Shown one piece after another: positions 1 through 7,778 of a stretch of 64,000 nt of DNA (position 1 is its first letter; every line of letters starts with the position of its first letter). The DNA comes from Hyphomicrobiales bacterium (GTDB taxonomy: Bacteria; Pseudomonadota; Alphaproteobacteria; Rhizobiales; Rhizobiaceae), in contig UCIA01000029.1 of assembly GCA_900472295.1 (NCBI GenBank), positions 1 to 64,000 on the forward strand, read 5' to 3'. Made by a program: the position numbers and the translations under genes. Under the pieces are notes generated by a model. The model did no database searches and was not told where the DNA came from. It saw nothing but the letters and a program-made list of their open reading frames with translations.

Positions 1-4
1 CTCT

Positions 5-65
5 CCCTACTGCCCTACTGCCCTACTGCCCTACTGCCCTACTCCCCTACTCCCCTACTGCCCTA
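5..65. repeat. 8-bp tandem repeat (CCCTACTG)n
   Basis: Seven full copies of an octamer run head to tail from 5 to 60, followed by a partial copy. Five copies read CCCTACTG and two (37-44 and 45-52) read CCCTACTC. The array ends about 10 bases before the start codon of the oxidoreductase gene at 75, so it occupies that gene's leader. The unit is not a multiple of three, but it lies outside the coding frame. It may continue to the left of the window only as the first four bases, which do not fit the unit well. Confidence 0.95.
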
Positions 66-74
66 GCGAGCACC

Positions 75-1361
75 ATGCCTTACCAATCACCGATTTCTCC
101 CGGCCGCTCGTGGTATGAGGATACTGCAGGGCCACGGCCCGAATACCCGTTGCTCGACGGCGACCGAACCTGCGATGTCATCATTGTCGGGGGTGGTTTC
201 ACTGGTCTTTCGGCCGCAGCGCACCTGGCCAAGGCCGGCGCGGATGTCGTCTTGATCGAAGCGCAGCGCTTCGGAGATGGCGCTTCGGGCCGCAATGGCG
301 GCCAGCTCGGCACCGGCCAGCGCGCCTGGGCCGAGGAGATGGAGGCCGAATACGGCTTCACCCGCGCCAAGGCACTGTTCGACCTTGCCGAAGAGGCGAA
401 AACGCATCTGCTCGAGTTCGCCGCCGTCAACCAGATCGACATCGACTACATGCCGGGCCAGTTGTCGGTGGCGCACAAGCCGCGCTATGTCGACGACTAC
501 AAGGCTCATGCCGAGATCATGGCGGGCCGTTTCAACTATCCGCACATCAGCTTCATGGACGCCAGGGAAACGGCCGAGCGGCTGGGCTCCACACGCTATT
601 TCGGCGGCACGCGCGACACCGGCACGGGGCACATCCACCCGATGAAGCTGGTGCTTGGCACGGCAAAGGTGGCGGCTACGGCCGGCGCCCACCTGTTCGA
701 GCAGACACCGTCGACCGGCATCACGTCGAGCGGCGGCAACGTCAAGGTGACGACGCCGAGAGGCACGATCACCGCGCAGAAATGCCTGATCGGCGTCAAC
801 GCCTATGGCGGCACGCTGGAGCCGATAAGTGCTGCCCATATCATGCCGATCGGCTCCTTCATCGGTGCGACGGTGCCGTTGGGCGCCGATACCAAAGTGC
901 TGCCGGGTGGCGAGGCGGTCGACGATTCCCGTTTCGTCGTGCGCTATTTCCGCAAATCGAAAGACGGAAGGCTGCTGTTCGGCGGCCGCGAGGTCTATGG
1001 CGTCAACGATCCGAAGGACATCCACATCCATATCCGCCGGCAGATAGCGGAGCTTTATCCGGAGCTGAGCGATGTCGAGATCACCCATGGCTGGGGCGGC
1101 TATGTCGGCATCACCGTGCCGAGAAAGCCGTTCGTGCGCGAGGTGATGCCCAATGTGATCTCGGTCGGCGGCTATTCCGGCCACGGCGTGATGCTGTCGA
1201 ACTTCTTCGGTAAGCTCTATGCCGAGACCGTCGCCGGCAACCGCGACCGATTGAAGCTGATCGAGGACCTGAATATCCCGGCCTTCCCCGGCGGCCGGCG
1301 CTTCAGAACCCCATTATTGTTCCTGGCGCTGAACTGGTTTGCCCTGAGGGATCGAATATAG
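75..1361 (+). CDS. FAD-dependent amine oxidoreductase (DAO family, PuuB/OrdL-like)
   Basis: The protein has 428 residues, the usual size for gamma-glutamylputrescine oxidase-like enzymes of the DAO family. The N-terminal dinucleotide fold is plain: DVIIVGGGFTGLSAA near residues 34-48, then a beta strand ending in VLIEA, which should bind the FAD adenosine. A C-terminal GGYSGHGVMLS segment near residue 370 is the usual second flavin contact. Family members oxidise a primary or secondary amine to an aldehyde with peroxide or electron release; the substrate cannot be read here. The start ATG at 75 lies just after the octamer repeat, and there is no strong Shine-Dalgarno sequence apart from GCGAGCA. 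The gene stands alone, and the next gene begins 275 bases downstream. Confidence 0.85.
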   Translation: MPYQSPISPGRSWYEDTAGPRPEYPLLDGDRTCDVIIVGGGFTGLSAAAHLAKAGADVVLIEAQRFGDGASGRNGGQLGTGQRAWAEEMEAEYGFTRAKALFDLAEEAKTHLLEFAAVNQIDIDYMPGQLSVAHKPRYVDDYKAHAEIMAGRFNYPHISFMDARETAERLGSTRYFGGTRDTGTGHIHPMKLVLGTAKVAATAGAHLFEQTPSTGITSSGGNVKVTTPRGTITAQKCLIGVNAYGGTLEPISAAHIMPIGSFIGATVPLGADTKVLPGGEAVDDSRFVVRYFRKSKDGRLLFGGREVYGVNDPKDIHIHIRRQIAELYPELSDVEITHGWGGYVGITVPRKPFVREVMPNVISVGGYSGHGVMLSNFFGKLYAETVAGNRDRLKLIEDLNIPAFPGGRRFRTPLLFLALNWFALRDRI

Positions 1362-1623
1362 GGAAAGTATCGCATATCAGCCGGGCTGGTAGTGACCTGA
1401 TTCTATTGAACTGTTGGTTGCCGCAGCGAGACGTTGCAGAATCCTTAACAAGAGCGCACAATTCCCCCTAAGGGCGCACTGATGCCACAATCAAGGGCAA
1501 AGGATGCCGGTTCTGGGCGATTGAACGGGGATTTCTGCGGGCCTGCCCGCTTTGTTGTTGGGACCGACGCCGATCGGATGCCGGACTGCCGGCGCCGATC
1601 GAAAGAACACCGGCCCATCTTTT

Positions 1624-1631
1624 GGAGGTGG
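1624..1631 (+). promoter_or_regulatory. Ribosome binding site deciding the start of the SH3 gene
   Basis: GGAGGTGG lies six bases ahead of the GTG at 1637. The longer frame would begin with a TTG at 1622 that overlaps this site and has no ribosome binding site of its own. Confidence 0.7.
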
Positions 1632-1636
1632 CAAGA

Positions 1637-2479
1637 GTGAACGAGCCCTTCAGTTTCGGCGCGCCGGAACGTCGGCGCTTTGCCATGCAGTTCGGTTATG
1701 ACATGCGGCCCTCCTTCTGGCAGGAGCTCCGCTCGAATTCGCATCTGGTGATCGCCGCGGTCGGCACCGCAGCGCTGCTTGGCGTCGCCGGGATAGCGCT
1801 TTGGCTGGCACTGCCGGCAAGTGACCGGCAAGCCGTCGCCAGCACACAGCAGAGCGTTCCGACTTTTCCCGTCAAGACGACAAAGATCGCCCCGGTCCCG
1901 GCGGCGGCGACAGTCGCCGCGGTGGCAGCACCACAGGCGGCGCGCAAGGGCGATGCCGTCTCGCCGGGTGTGGCTGCCGGGGCGACAATAACGGCGCTGG
2001 CGGCCAATGACCCACGCTGGACCGCGCCGCAATCGAACAGCGAGCCTGCTGCAACGCCATCTGATCAGGCGGCGACCGAGCAAGCTGCCGCCAAACCGTC
2101 CGATGCGGCGGCTTACGAGGAACCGGCGGCGCAGAACGATGCCACGGCACAGCTGTCCAAGGTTGCGGCCCCAGACCCTGCCGACGGCGCGGAAACCGCC
2201 GCCATCCCGACGCCAAAGCCGCAACTGCCGGACGCGCAATCGTCCGCGGCAACGGACGAGGCCAAGGTCAAGCCACAGAAGGTGGCTGCTGCGGCCGGCA
2301 CCGGACGCATCCTCAGGGCAGTGACTATGCGCACCGGCCCACAGAAGAACGCCGCCGCCATGGGCACCGTGCCCGCCAAATCATCGGTACAGGTGGTAAG
2401 CTGCAAGCAATGGTGCCAGATCGTCTACAACGGCAAGCGCGGCTGGATCTACAAGAGCTACATCAAGACCGGAGCGTGA
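1637..2479 (+). CDS. Membrane-anchored SH3-domain protein
   Basis: The 280-residue product starts at a GTG with a strong upstream GGAGGTGG. About 38 cytoplasmic residues precede one membrane segment (roughly 38-61, rich in A, V, L and G). Then comes a long Ala/Pro/Lys-rich low-complexity stretch of about 150 residues and a C-terminal bacterial SH3 (SH3_3) domain over the last 60 residues, with the typical MRTGP, VQVVSCKQWCQI and GWIYKSYI elements. Such proteins usually sit in the inner membrane with the SH3 domain in the periplasm, near peptidoglycan. The partner is unknown. The repetitive linker suggests a flexible tether. The gene converges with the dehydrogenase at 2589. Confidence 0.75.
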   Translation: MNEPFSFGAPERRRFAMQFGYDMRPSFWQELRSNSHLVIAAVGTAALLGVAGIALWLALPASDRQAVASTQQSVPTFPVKTTKIAPVPAAATVAAVAAPQAARKGDAVSPGVAAGATITALAANDPRWTAPQSNSEPAATPSDQAATEQAAAKPSDAAAYEEPAAQNDATAQLSKVAAPDPADGAETAAIPTPKPQLPDAQSSAATDEAKVKPQKVAAAAGTGRILRAVTMRTGPQKNAAAMGTVPAKSSVQVVSCKQWCQIVYNGKRGWIYKSYIKTGA

Positions 2480-2588
2480 CATCGCGAATGTGGTCGTCGG
2501 CATGAGCCGCCCCGCCTCGCATGAGGCCACTCGACCAACCGGCCGCTGTCGCGGAACTTGAAGTGCAACAAGCCTGGCGCACGCCAAC

Positions 2589-3374
2589 TCAGATGCAGCG
2601 TCCGCCGTCGACCTCCAGCGCCACCCCGGTGATGAAGGCGGCTTCGTCGGAGGCGAGCCAGAGGGCGGCGTTGGCGATATCGAGCGGCGTCGACAGCCTG
2701 CCGAGCGGGATCGAGGCACGAAACTTCTCGCGGATCTCGGGCGTGTCAGTGCCCATGAATTTCTCCAGCATGCCGGTCTCGCCGGCGACCGGACAGAGGC
2801 AGTTGACGCGGATGTTCTTCGGCGCGAGTTCCACCGCCATCGATTTGGTCGCGGTGATCGCCCAGCCTTTCGAGGCATTGTACCAGGTGAGGCCCGGCCG
2901 CGGTCGCAGACCGGCGGTCGAAGCCGTGGTCAGGATGACGCCGCCGCCCTGACGGTCCATGATCGGCACCACGGCGAGCGCTGCGTGGTAGATCGCCTTC
3001 ATGTTGACTGACGTGATCAGGTCGAAGGTCGCCTCGTCGACATCGAGCATATCGCCATTGCGGTGGGTGTAGCCGGCATTGTTGACCATGATGTCGATGC
3101 GGCCGAAGGCGTTTTTTGCGGCATAGACCATCTCGTCGAATTCGGACCGCTGCGAAACATCGGTCTGGGTCCAGATCGCGGCCTCACCGATTTCGGCGGC
3201 AACGCGCTCGGCGCCCCTGGCGTTGAGGTCGGCGACGACGACCTTGGCGCCCTCTTCGGCAAAGCGCCTGGCCATGCCTTCGCCGAAACCTGACGCAGCA
3301 CCTGTGATGACGGCAACCTTGTTTTCCAGACGCATGCTTTTCCCGCTCATTTCAGGATCACTCCGCAACCGCAT
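2589..3374 (-). CDS. Short-chain dehydrogenase/reductase (classical SDR)
   Basis: A classical SDR of 261 residues from this start. It shows the cofactor motif TGAASGFGEG, the NNAGYT motif, a catalytic serine in TTASTAG, the YNASK catalytic pair and a C-terminal DGGRC. The acidic residue in VVADLN after the second strand suggests preference for NAD. The substrate is not evident. The ATG at 3374 is chosen because AAGGAGAG lies just ahead of it; the open frame extends to 3434, but its first 20 codons are the 48-bp palindromic repeat at 3391-3438. A shorter start at 3335 (MRLENKVAVITG) matches the usual N-terminus of the family and remains possible. The gene is divergent from zwf. Confidence 0.85.
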   Translation of the reverse strand: MRLRSDPEMSGKSMRLENKVAVITGAASGFGEGMARRFAEEGAKVVVADLNARGAERVAAEIGEAAIWTQTDVSQRSEFDEMVYAAKNAFGRIDIMVNNAGYTHRNGDMLDVDEATFDLITSVNMKAIYHAALAVVPIMDRQGGGVILTTASTAGLRPRPGLTWYNASKGWAITATKSMAVELAPKNIRVNCLCPVAGETGMLEKFMGTDTPEIREKFRASIPLGRLSTPLDIANAALWLASDEAAFITGVALEVDGGRCI

Positions 3375-3390
3375 TTCTCTCCTTGTTTTG

Positions 3391-3438
3391 ATGCATGTCG
3401 TTCTCTCAAAACCGGGGCCACTTTTGAGCGACATGCAT
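3391..3438. repeat. 48-bp palindromic intergenic repeat, copy 1
   Basis: The element begins ATGCATGTCG and ends CGACATGCAT. Copy 2 at 44120-44167 is its reverse complement with 46 of 48 bases identical. The ends form a 10-bp inverted repeat, with further pairing CTCAAAA/TTTTGAG inside, so it can fold into a hairpin. It lies directly upstream of the SDR gene. Confidence 0.9.
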
Positions 3439-3533
3439 TAGCTTTCGTCACATTACCGCTCTATGTTACGCGTGCGAAAGCTCCCGGGACCATCTGATAC
3501 CGACAAACCGCCGGGTGGCAACCAGTGTCAAGG

Positions 3534-3577
3534 CACATTTGGACCGAATCAATATCCGGTGATTGGTCCTTGATGTG
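3534..3577. promoter_or_regulatory. Large imperfect inverted repeat upstream of zwf (candidate operator)
   Basis: The left arm CACATTTGGACCGAATCA (3534-3551) faces a right arm whose reverse complement is CACATCAAGGACCAATCA (3560-3577). The match is nearly complete with small bulges. The centre is about 100 bases before the zwf start. AT-rich sequence follows at 3590-3620. This is the only strong dyad in the SDR/zwf divergent region, so it is a candidate site for a regulator of the Entner-Doudoroff operon. The regulator is unknown. Confidence 0.5.
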
Positions 3578-3656
3578 ACACCATGGCACTGGATAATTTA
3601 AATCGATTAGATTATATCAGCCGCGTCACAGCGAGCGGCGTCAAAGCGGACAGACC

Positions 3657-5126
3657 ATGACCAGCCAGATCATTCCCGTCGATCCTTTCGACTTCATCAT
3701 CTTCGGCGGCACCGGCGACCTGTCGGAACGCAAGCTGCTGCCCTCGCTCTACCACCGCCAGCGCGACCACCAGTTTTCCGAGCCGACCCGCATCATCGGC
3801 ACCTCGCGCTCGAAAATGAGCGACGAGGAATTCCAGGCTTTCGCCAAGCAGGCAATTTCCGAGCACGTGAAGCCGGCCGATATCGACGCCAAGGAACTGA
3901 AGACGTTTCTTGCCCGGTTGTCCTACATCCCGGCTGACGCGACGACCGGCGCCGGCTTCGACAAGCTGAAAAAGGCGATCGGCGACAGCGACCGCATCCG
4001 CGCTTTCTATCTGGCGGTGGCGCCGGCGCTGTTCGGCGACATCTCGCACCAGCTGAAAGCGCACACTCTGATCACGCCGAATTCGCGCATCGTTCTGGAG
4101 AAGCCGATCGGCCGCGACCTCGGTTCGGCGCGCAAGCTCAACGACGTGGTCGGCGACGACTTCCACGAAAGCCAGATCTTCCGCATCGATCACTATCTCG
4201 GCAAGGAGACGGTGCAGAACCTGATGGCGCTGCGCTTTGCCAACGCGCTCTACGAGCCGCTTTGGAATTCCGCCCATATCGACCATGTGCAGATCACGGT
4301 GGCCGAGACGGTTGGCCTGGAAGACCGTGTCACCTATTACGATAAGGCCGGTGCGCTGCGCGACATGGTGCAGAACCACATGCTGCAGCTCTTGTGCCTG
4401 GTCGCCATGGAGGCGCCGTCGTCGATGGATGCCGATGCCGTGCGCGACGAGAAGCTGAAGGTGCTGCGGGCGCTGAAGCGCATCAACGGCAATGAGGCGC
4501 CCAAGCATACGGTGCGCGGCCAGTATCGCGCCGGCGCTTCGGCTGGCGGCGCCGTAAAGGGCTATGTCGAGGAACTCGGCAAGGACAGCACCACCGAGAC
4601 CTTCGTCGCCATCAAGGCCGAGATCGGCAATTGGCGCTGGGCCGGCGTGCCGTTCTATCTGCGGACCGGCAAGCGGCTGGCGACCCGGGTTTCGGAAATC
4701 GTCATCGAGTTCAAGCCGATCCCGCATTCGATCTTCGGCGACACTGCCGGGCCGATCTTCGCCAACCAGCTGGTTATCCGGCTGCAGCCCGACGAAGGCG
4801 TCAAGCAGTTCATCATGATCAAGGACCCGGGTCCGGGCGGCATGCGCCTGCGCCAGATCCCGCTCGACATGAGCTTTGCAACATCCTTCGACGGTCGTGC
4901 GCCGGATGCCTATGAACGACTGATCATGGATGTCGTGCGCGGCAACCAGACGCTGTTCATGCGCCGCGACGAAGTCGAGGCGGCGTGGAAATGGATCGAC
5001 CCGATCCAGAACGCCTGGGAAAGCGCAAGGCAGGAAGCGCAGGGCTACACGGCCGGCACATGGGGGCCCTCGGCCTCGATTGCGCTGATCGAACGCGACG
5101 GGCGGACATGGCACGAGAGCAATTGA
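3657..5126 (+). CDS. zwf: Glucose-6-phosphate 1-dehydrogenase
   Basis: A full-length (489 residues) enzyme that oxidises glucose-6-phosphate to 6-phosphogluconolactone with NADP, the entry to the Entner-Doudoroff and oxidative pentose phosphate routes. The coenzyme motif GGTGDLSERKLLPSLY lies near residues 15-30 and the substrate-site signature RIDHYLGKETVQNL near residues 176-189. A C-terminal FATSFDGRAPDAYERLI block is typical. It is the first gene of an operon: the lactonase start overlaps its last 19 bases and edd follows. A large dyad at 3534-3577 lies in its upstream region. Confidence 0.98.
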   Translation: MTSQIIPVDPFDFIIFGGTGDLSERKLLPSLYHRQRDHQFSEPTRIIGTSRSKMSDEEFQAFAKQAISEHVKPADIDAKELKTFLARLSYIPADATTGAGFDKLKKAIGDSDRIRAFYLAVAPALFGDISHQLKAHTLITPNSRIVLEKPIGRDLGSARKLNDVVGDDFHESQIFRIDHYLGKETVQNLMALRFANALYEPLWNSAHIDHVQITVAETVGLEDRVTYYDKAGALRDMVQNHMLQLLCLVAMEAPSSMDADAVRDEKLKVLRALKRINGNEAPKHTVRGQYRAGASAGGAVKGYVEELGKDSTTETFVAIKAEIGNWRWAGVPFYLRTGKRLATRVSEIVIEFKPIPHSIFGDTAGPIFANQLVIRLQPDEGVKQFIMIKDPGPGGMRLRQIPLDMSFATSFDGRAPDAYERLIMDVVRGNQTLFMRRDEVEAAWKWIDPIQNAWESARQEAQGYTAGTWGPSASIALIERDGRTWHESN

Positions 5127-5824
5127 GCAAGCCCGATTACAACTGGAACGGCTTTGCCGGGCGCCAGGACCTGGCGGCAGCCCTTGCCGGCAATGTCGCG
5201 GCGCGGCTGACCAAGGCCATCGAAGAGCGCGGGGCCGCCCTGCTCGCCGTCTCCGGCGGCACCACGCCGGCAAAATTCTTTGCAGCGCTTTCGGCCATTC
5301 CGATCGTCTGGAACAAGGTGACGGTGACGCTGGTCGACGAACGGTTCGTGCCGGCCTCCTCGCCGCGCTCCAACGCCGGACTGGTGGCGGCCAATTTGCT
5401 GCAGAACAAGGCGGCCGCCGCGCACTTCGTGCCGCTCTACCATGAGGCGGCAAGCATCGAGACCGCCGCGGCGGCCGACGATGCGGCGCTGAAGGCCCTG
5501 CCCTGGCCGCTCGACGTCGTCGTGCTCGGCATGGGCGGCGACGGCCACACCGCCTCGTTTTTTCCCGACGCCGACAATCTCGACGAATTGCTCGACCCGG
5601 CCTCGCCAAGGATCGTGCTGCCGGTTCACGCGGCAAGCGCCGGCGAGCCGCGGCTGACGCTATCCATGGCGCGCATCATCGCCGCCGGCTTCATCGCACT
5701 GCATATCGAAGGCGAGGACAAGCGCACCACCTTCGAAGATGCGGTAGGACCGGGCGCCAAGAAGCCCATTCGCAAAGTGCTCGAAGCAGCGCCCGTACCG
5801 ATAGAGGTATTCTGGGCACCCTGA
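5108..5824 (+). CDS. pgl: 6-phosphogluconolactonase
   Basis: The 238-residue product hydrolyses 6-phosphogluconolactone to 6-phosphogluconate. Diagnostic blocks are VSGGTTPAKFF near residue 42, VDERFVP near residue 76 and GMGGDGHTASFFPD near residue 140. The ATG at 5108 gives the family's usual length and overlaps the end of zwf by 19 bases, which suggests translational coupling. The open frame runs further upstream inside zwf, but that part is a shadow of zwf. A TTG at 5123 overlapping the zwf stop is a less likely alternative start. Confidence 0.96.
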   Translation: MAREQLSKPDYNWNGFAGRQDLAAALAGNVAARLTKAIEERGAALLAVSGGTTPAKFFAALSAIPIVWNKVTVTLVDERFVPASSPRSNAGLVAANLLQNKAAAAHFVPLYHEAASIETAAAADDAALKALPWPLDVVVLGMGGDGHTASFFPDADNLDELLDPASPRIVLPVHAASAGEPRLTLSMARIIAAGFIALHIEGEDKRTTFEDAVGPGAKKPIRKVLEAAPVPIEVFWAP

Positions 5825-5888
5825 ATTTACGCAAAGCAGCCCCGGCAAACAGTGGGAGGACGTTCTCCGGGGCTCGAAAGGACCGACC

Positions 5889-7712
5889 ATGACAGCCAGA
5901 CGCGACATCGAAGCCATCACGGACCGCATCCGCCAGCGCTCGAAAGCCGGCCGCGAGCGCTATCTCGGCCGCATTGCCGAGGCGTCCAACCGCGCCGCCA
6001 ACCGTTCGGTGCTGTCCTGCGGCAACCTCGCGCATGGCTTTGCCGTTTGCAGCCCATCTGAAAAACTGGCGCTCGGCGCTGACAAGGTGCCCAATCTCGG
6101 CATCATCACTTCCTACAATGACATGCTGTCAGCGCATCAGCCGTTCGAAACGTTCCCGGCGCTGATCAAGGATGCCGCGCGCGAAGTCGGCGGCATCGCG
6201 CAAGTTGCCGGCGGCGTGCCGGCCATGTGCGATGGTGTCACGCAGGGACAGCCCGGCATGGAATTGTCGCTGTTTTCGCGCGACGTGATCGCCATGTCCG
6301 CGGCGATCGGCCTGTCGCACAACATGTTCGACGCCGCCGTCTATCTCGGCGTCTGCGACAAGATCGTACCCGGGCTGGTGATTGCGGCCCTCACCTTCGG
6401 CCATCTGCCGGCGGTGTTTGTCCCGGCCGGGCCGATGACGACGGGCCTGCCCAATGACGAGAAGGCCAAGGTTCGCCAGCTCTATGCCGAGGGCAAGGCC
6501 GGACGTGCCGAACTGCTCGAGGCCGAGTCCAAATCCTATCACGGGCCGGGCACCTGCACCTTCTACGGCACGGCAAATTCCAACCAGATGCTGATGGAGA
6601 TCATGGGCCTGCATACGCCGGGCGCCTCCTTCGTCAATCCGGGCACGCCGCTGCGCGACGCACTGACGCGCGAGGCGACCAGGCGGGCGCTGGCGATCAC
6701 CGCGCTCGGCAATGCCTATACGCCGGTCGGCCGCATGATCGACGAACGCTCATTCGTCAACGGCGTCGTCGGCCTGCACGCCACCGGCGGCTCGACCAAC
6801 CATACCATCCATCTCATCGCCATGGCGGCGGCGGCCGGCATCACGCTGACCTGGCAGGACATTTCCGATCTCTCGGAAGCGGTGCCGCTGCTGGCCCGCG
6901 TCTATCCGAACGGGCTGGCCGACGTGAACCACTTCCACGCCGCCGGCGGTCTTGGCTTCCTGATCCGCGAACTGCTCGACGAAGGCGTCCTGCACGAGGA
7001 TGTGCAGACGGTGTGGGGCGAAGGCCTCAGGCCCTATGCGGTCGAGGCCCGGCTCGGCGAAGACGGCGGCGTGGTGCGCGAAGCCTCGCCGCTGGAAAGC
7101 GGCGATGAGAAGGTGCTGGCGCCGTTCAAGAAGGCCTTCCAGCCGACCGGCGGCCTGAAAGTGCTCGCCGGCAATCTCGGCCATGCCGTCATCAAGACTT
7201 CGGCCGTGAAGCCGGAACGCCGCATCATCGAGGCGCCGGCAAAAGTGTTCGACAGCCAGCAGGGGCTGAACGAAGCCTTCAAGGCCGGCACGCTGACCGG
7301 CGATTTCATCGCCGTCATCCGCTTCCAGGGGCCGAAGGCCAACGGCATGCCGGAACTGCACAAGCTGACCACCGTGCTCGGCATCCTGCAGGATCGCGGC
7401 CAGCGCGTCGCGCTGGTCACCGATGGGCGTATGTCGGGTGCTTCCGGCAAGGTGCCGGCGGCGATCCATGTGACGCCGGAAGCGGTCGAGGAAGGGCCTA
7501 TCGCCAGAATCCATGACGGCGACATCATCCGGCTCGACGCCGACGCCGGCACGCTGGAAGTGCTGGTGCCGGGGCCCGAGCTTGCGTTGCGCCGCACGGC
7601 CGACATCGACCTCATCGGCAACGAGTTCGGCTTCGGCCGCGAGCTGTTCGCCGGCTTCCGCCAGCTGGTTGGCCGCGCCGACCATGGCGCCAGTGCGTTC
7701 GGCACCGCCTGA
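5889..7712 (+). CDS. edd: 6-phosphogluconate dehydratase
   Basis: A 607-residue member of the IlvD/Edd dehydratase family, which dehydrates 6-phosphogluconate to 2-keto-3-deoxy-6-phosphogluconate using a 4Fe-4S cluster. Conserved cysteine-bearing blocks are visible: GGVPAMCDGVTQG, YLGVCDKIVPG and GPGTCTFYGTANSN. The C-terminal TDGRMSGASGKVPAAIHV block is also diagnostic, and the length fits Edd. It lies 64 bases after pgl with a GAAAGGA ribosome binding site, so it is probably cotranscribed with zwf-pgl. The KDPG aldolase gene is not in the window. A strong hairpin terminator follows. Confidence 0.98.
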   Translation: MTARRDIEAITDRIRQRSKAGRERYLGRIAEASNRAANRSVLSCGNLAHGFAVCSPSEKLALGADKVPNLGIITSYNDMLSAHQPFETFPALIKDAAREVGGIAQVAGGVPAMCDGVTQGQPGMELSLFSRDVIAMSAAIGLSHNMFDAAVYLGVCDKIVPGLVIAALTFGHLPAVFVPAGPMTTGLPNDEKAKVRQLYAEGKAGRAELLEAESKSYHGPGTCTFYGTANSNQMLMEIMGLHTPGASFVNPGTPLRDALTREATRRALAITALGNAYTPVGRMIDERSFVNGVVGLHATGGSTNHTIHLIAMAAAAGITLTWQDISDLSEAVPLLARVYPNGLADVNHFHAAGGLGFLIRELLDEGVLHEDVQTVWGEGLRPYAVEARLGEDGGVVREASPLESGDEKVLAPFKKAFQPTGGLKVLAGNLGHAVIKTSAVKPERRIIEAPAKVFDSQQGLNEAFKAGTLTGDFIAVIRFQGPKANGMPELHKLTTVLGILQDRGQRVALVTDGRMSGASGKVPAAIHVTPEAVEEGPIARIHDGDIIRLDADAGTLEVLVPGPELALRRTADIDLIGNEFGFGRELFAGFRQLVGRADHGASAFGTA

Positions 7713-7730
7713 ACCGCTATTCCACGAGAT

Positions 7731-7763
7731 GTAAAAAGGGCGGCTCGAAGCCGCCCTTTTTAC
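7731..7763. terminator. Bidirectional rho-independent terminator
   Basis: GTAAAAAGGGCGGCT and AGCCGCCCTTTTTAC pair perfectly (15 bp) around a CGA loop, with A and T tracts on the two sides. It lies between the convergent ends of edd (+) and the VWA gene (-), so it can serve both. Confidence 0.92.
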
Positions 7764-7778
7764 GTTGGTGAACGCCCG

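Noticed and set aside
3612..5636. 674-codon frame on the minus strand across zwf and pgl
   Set aside because: It is antisense to two certain genes and has Arg-rich, His-rich composition typical of shadow frames in GC-rich DNA.
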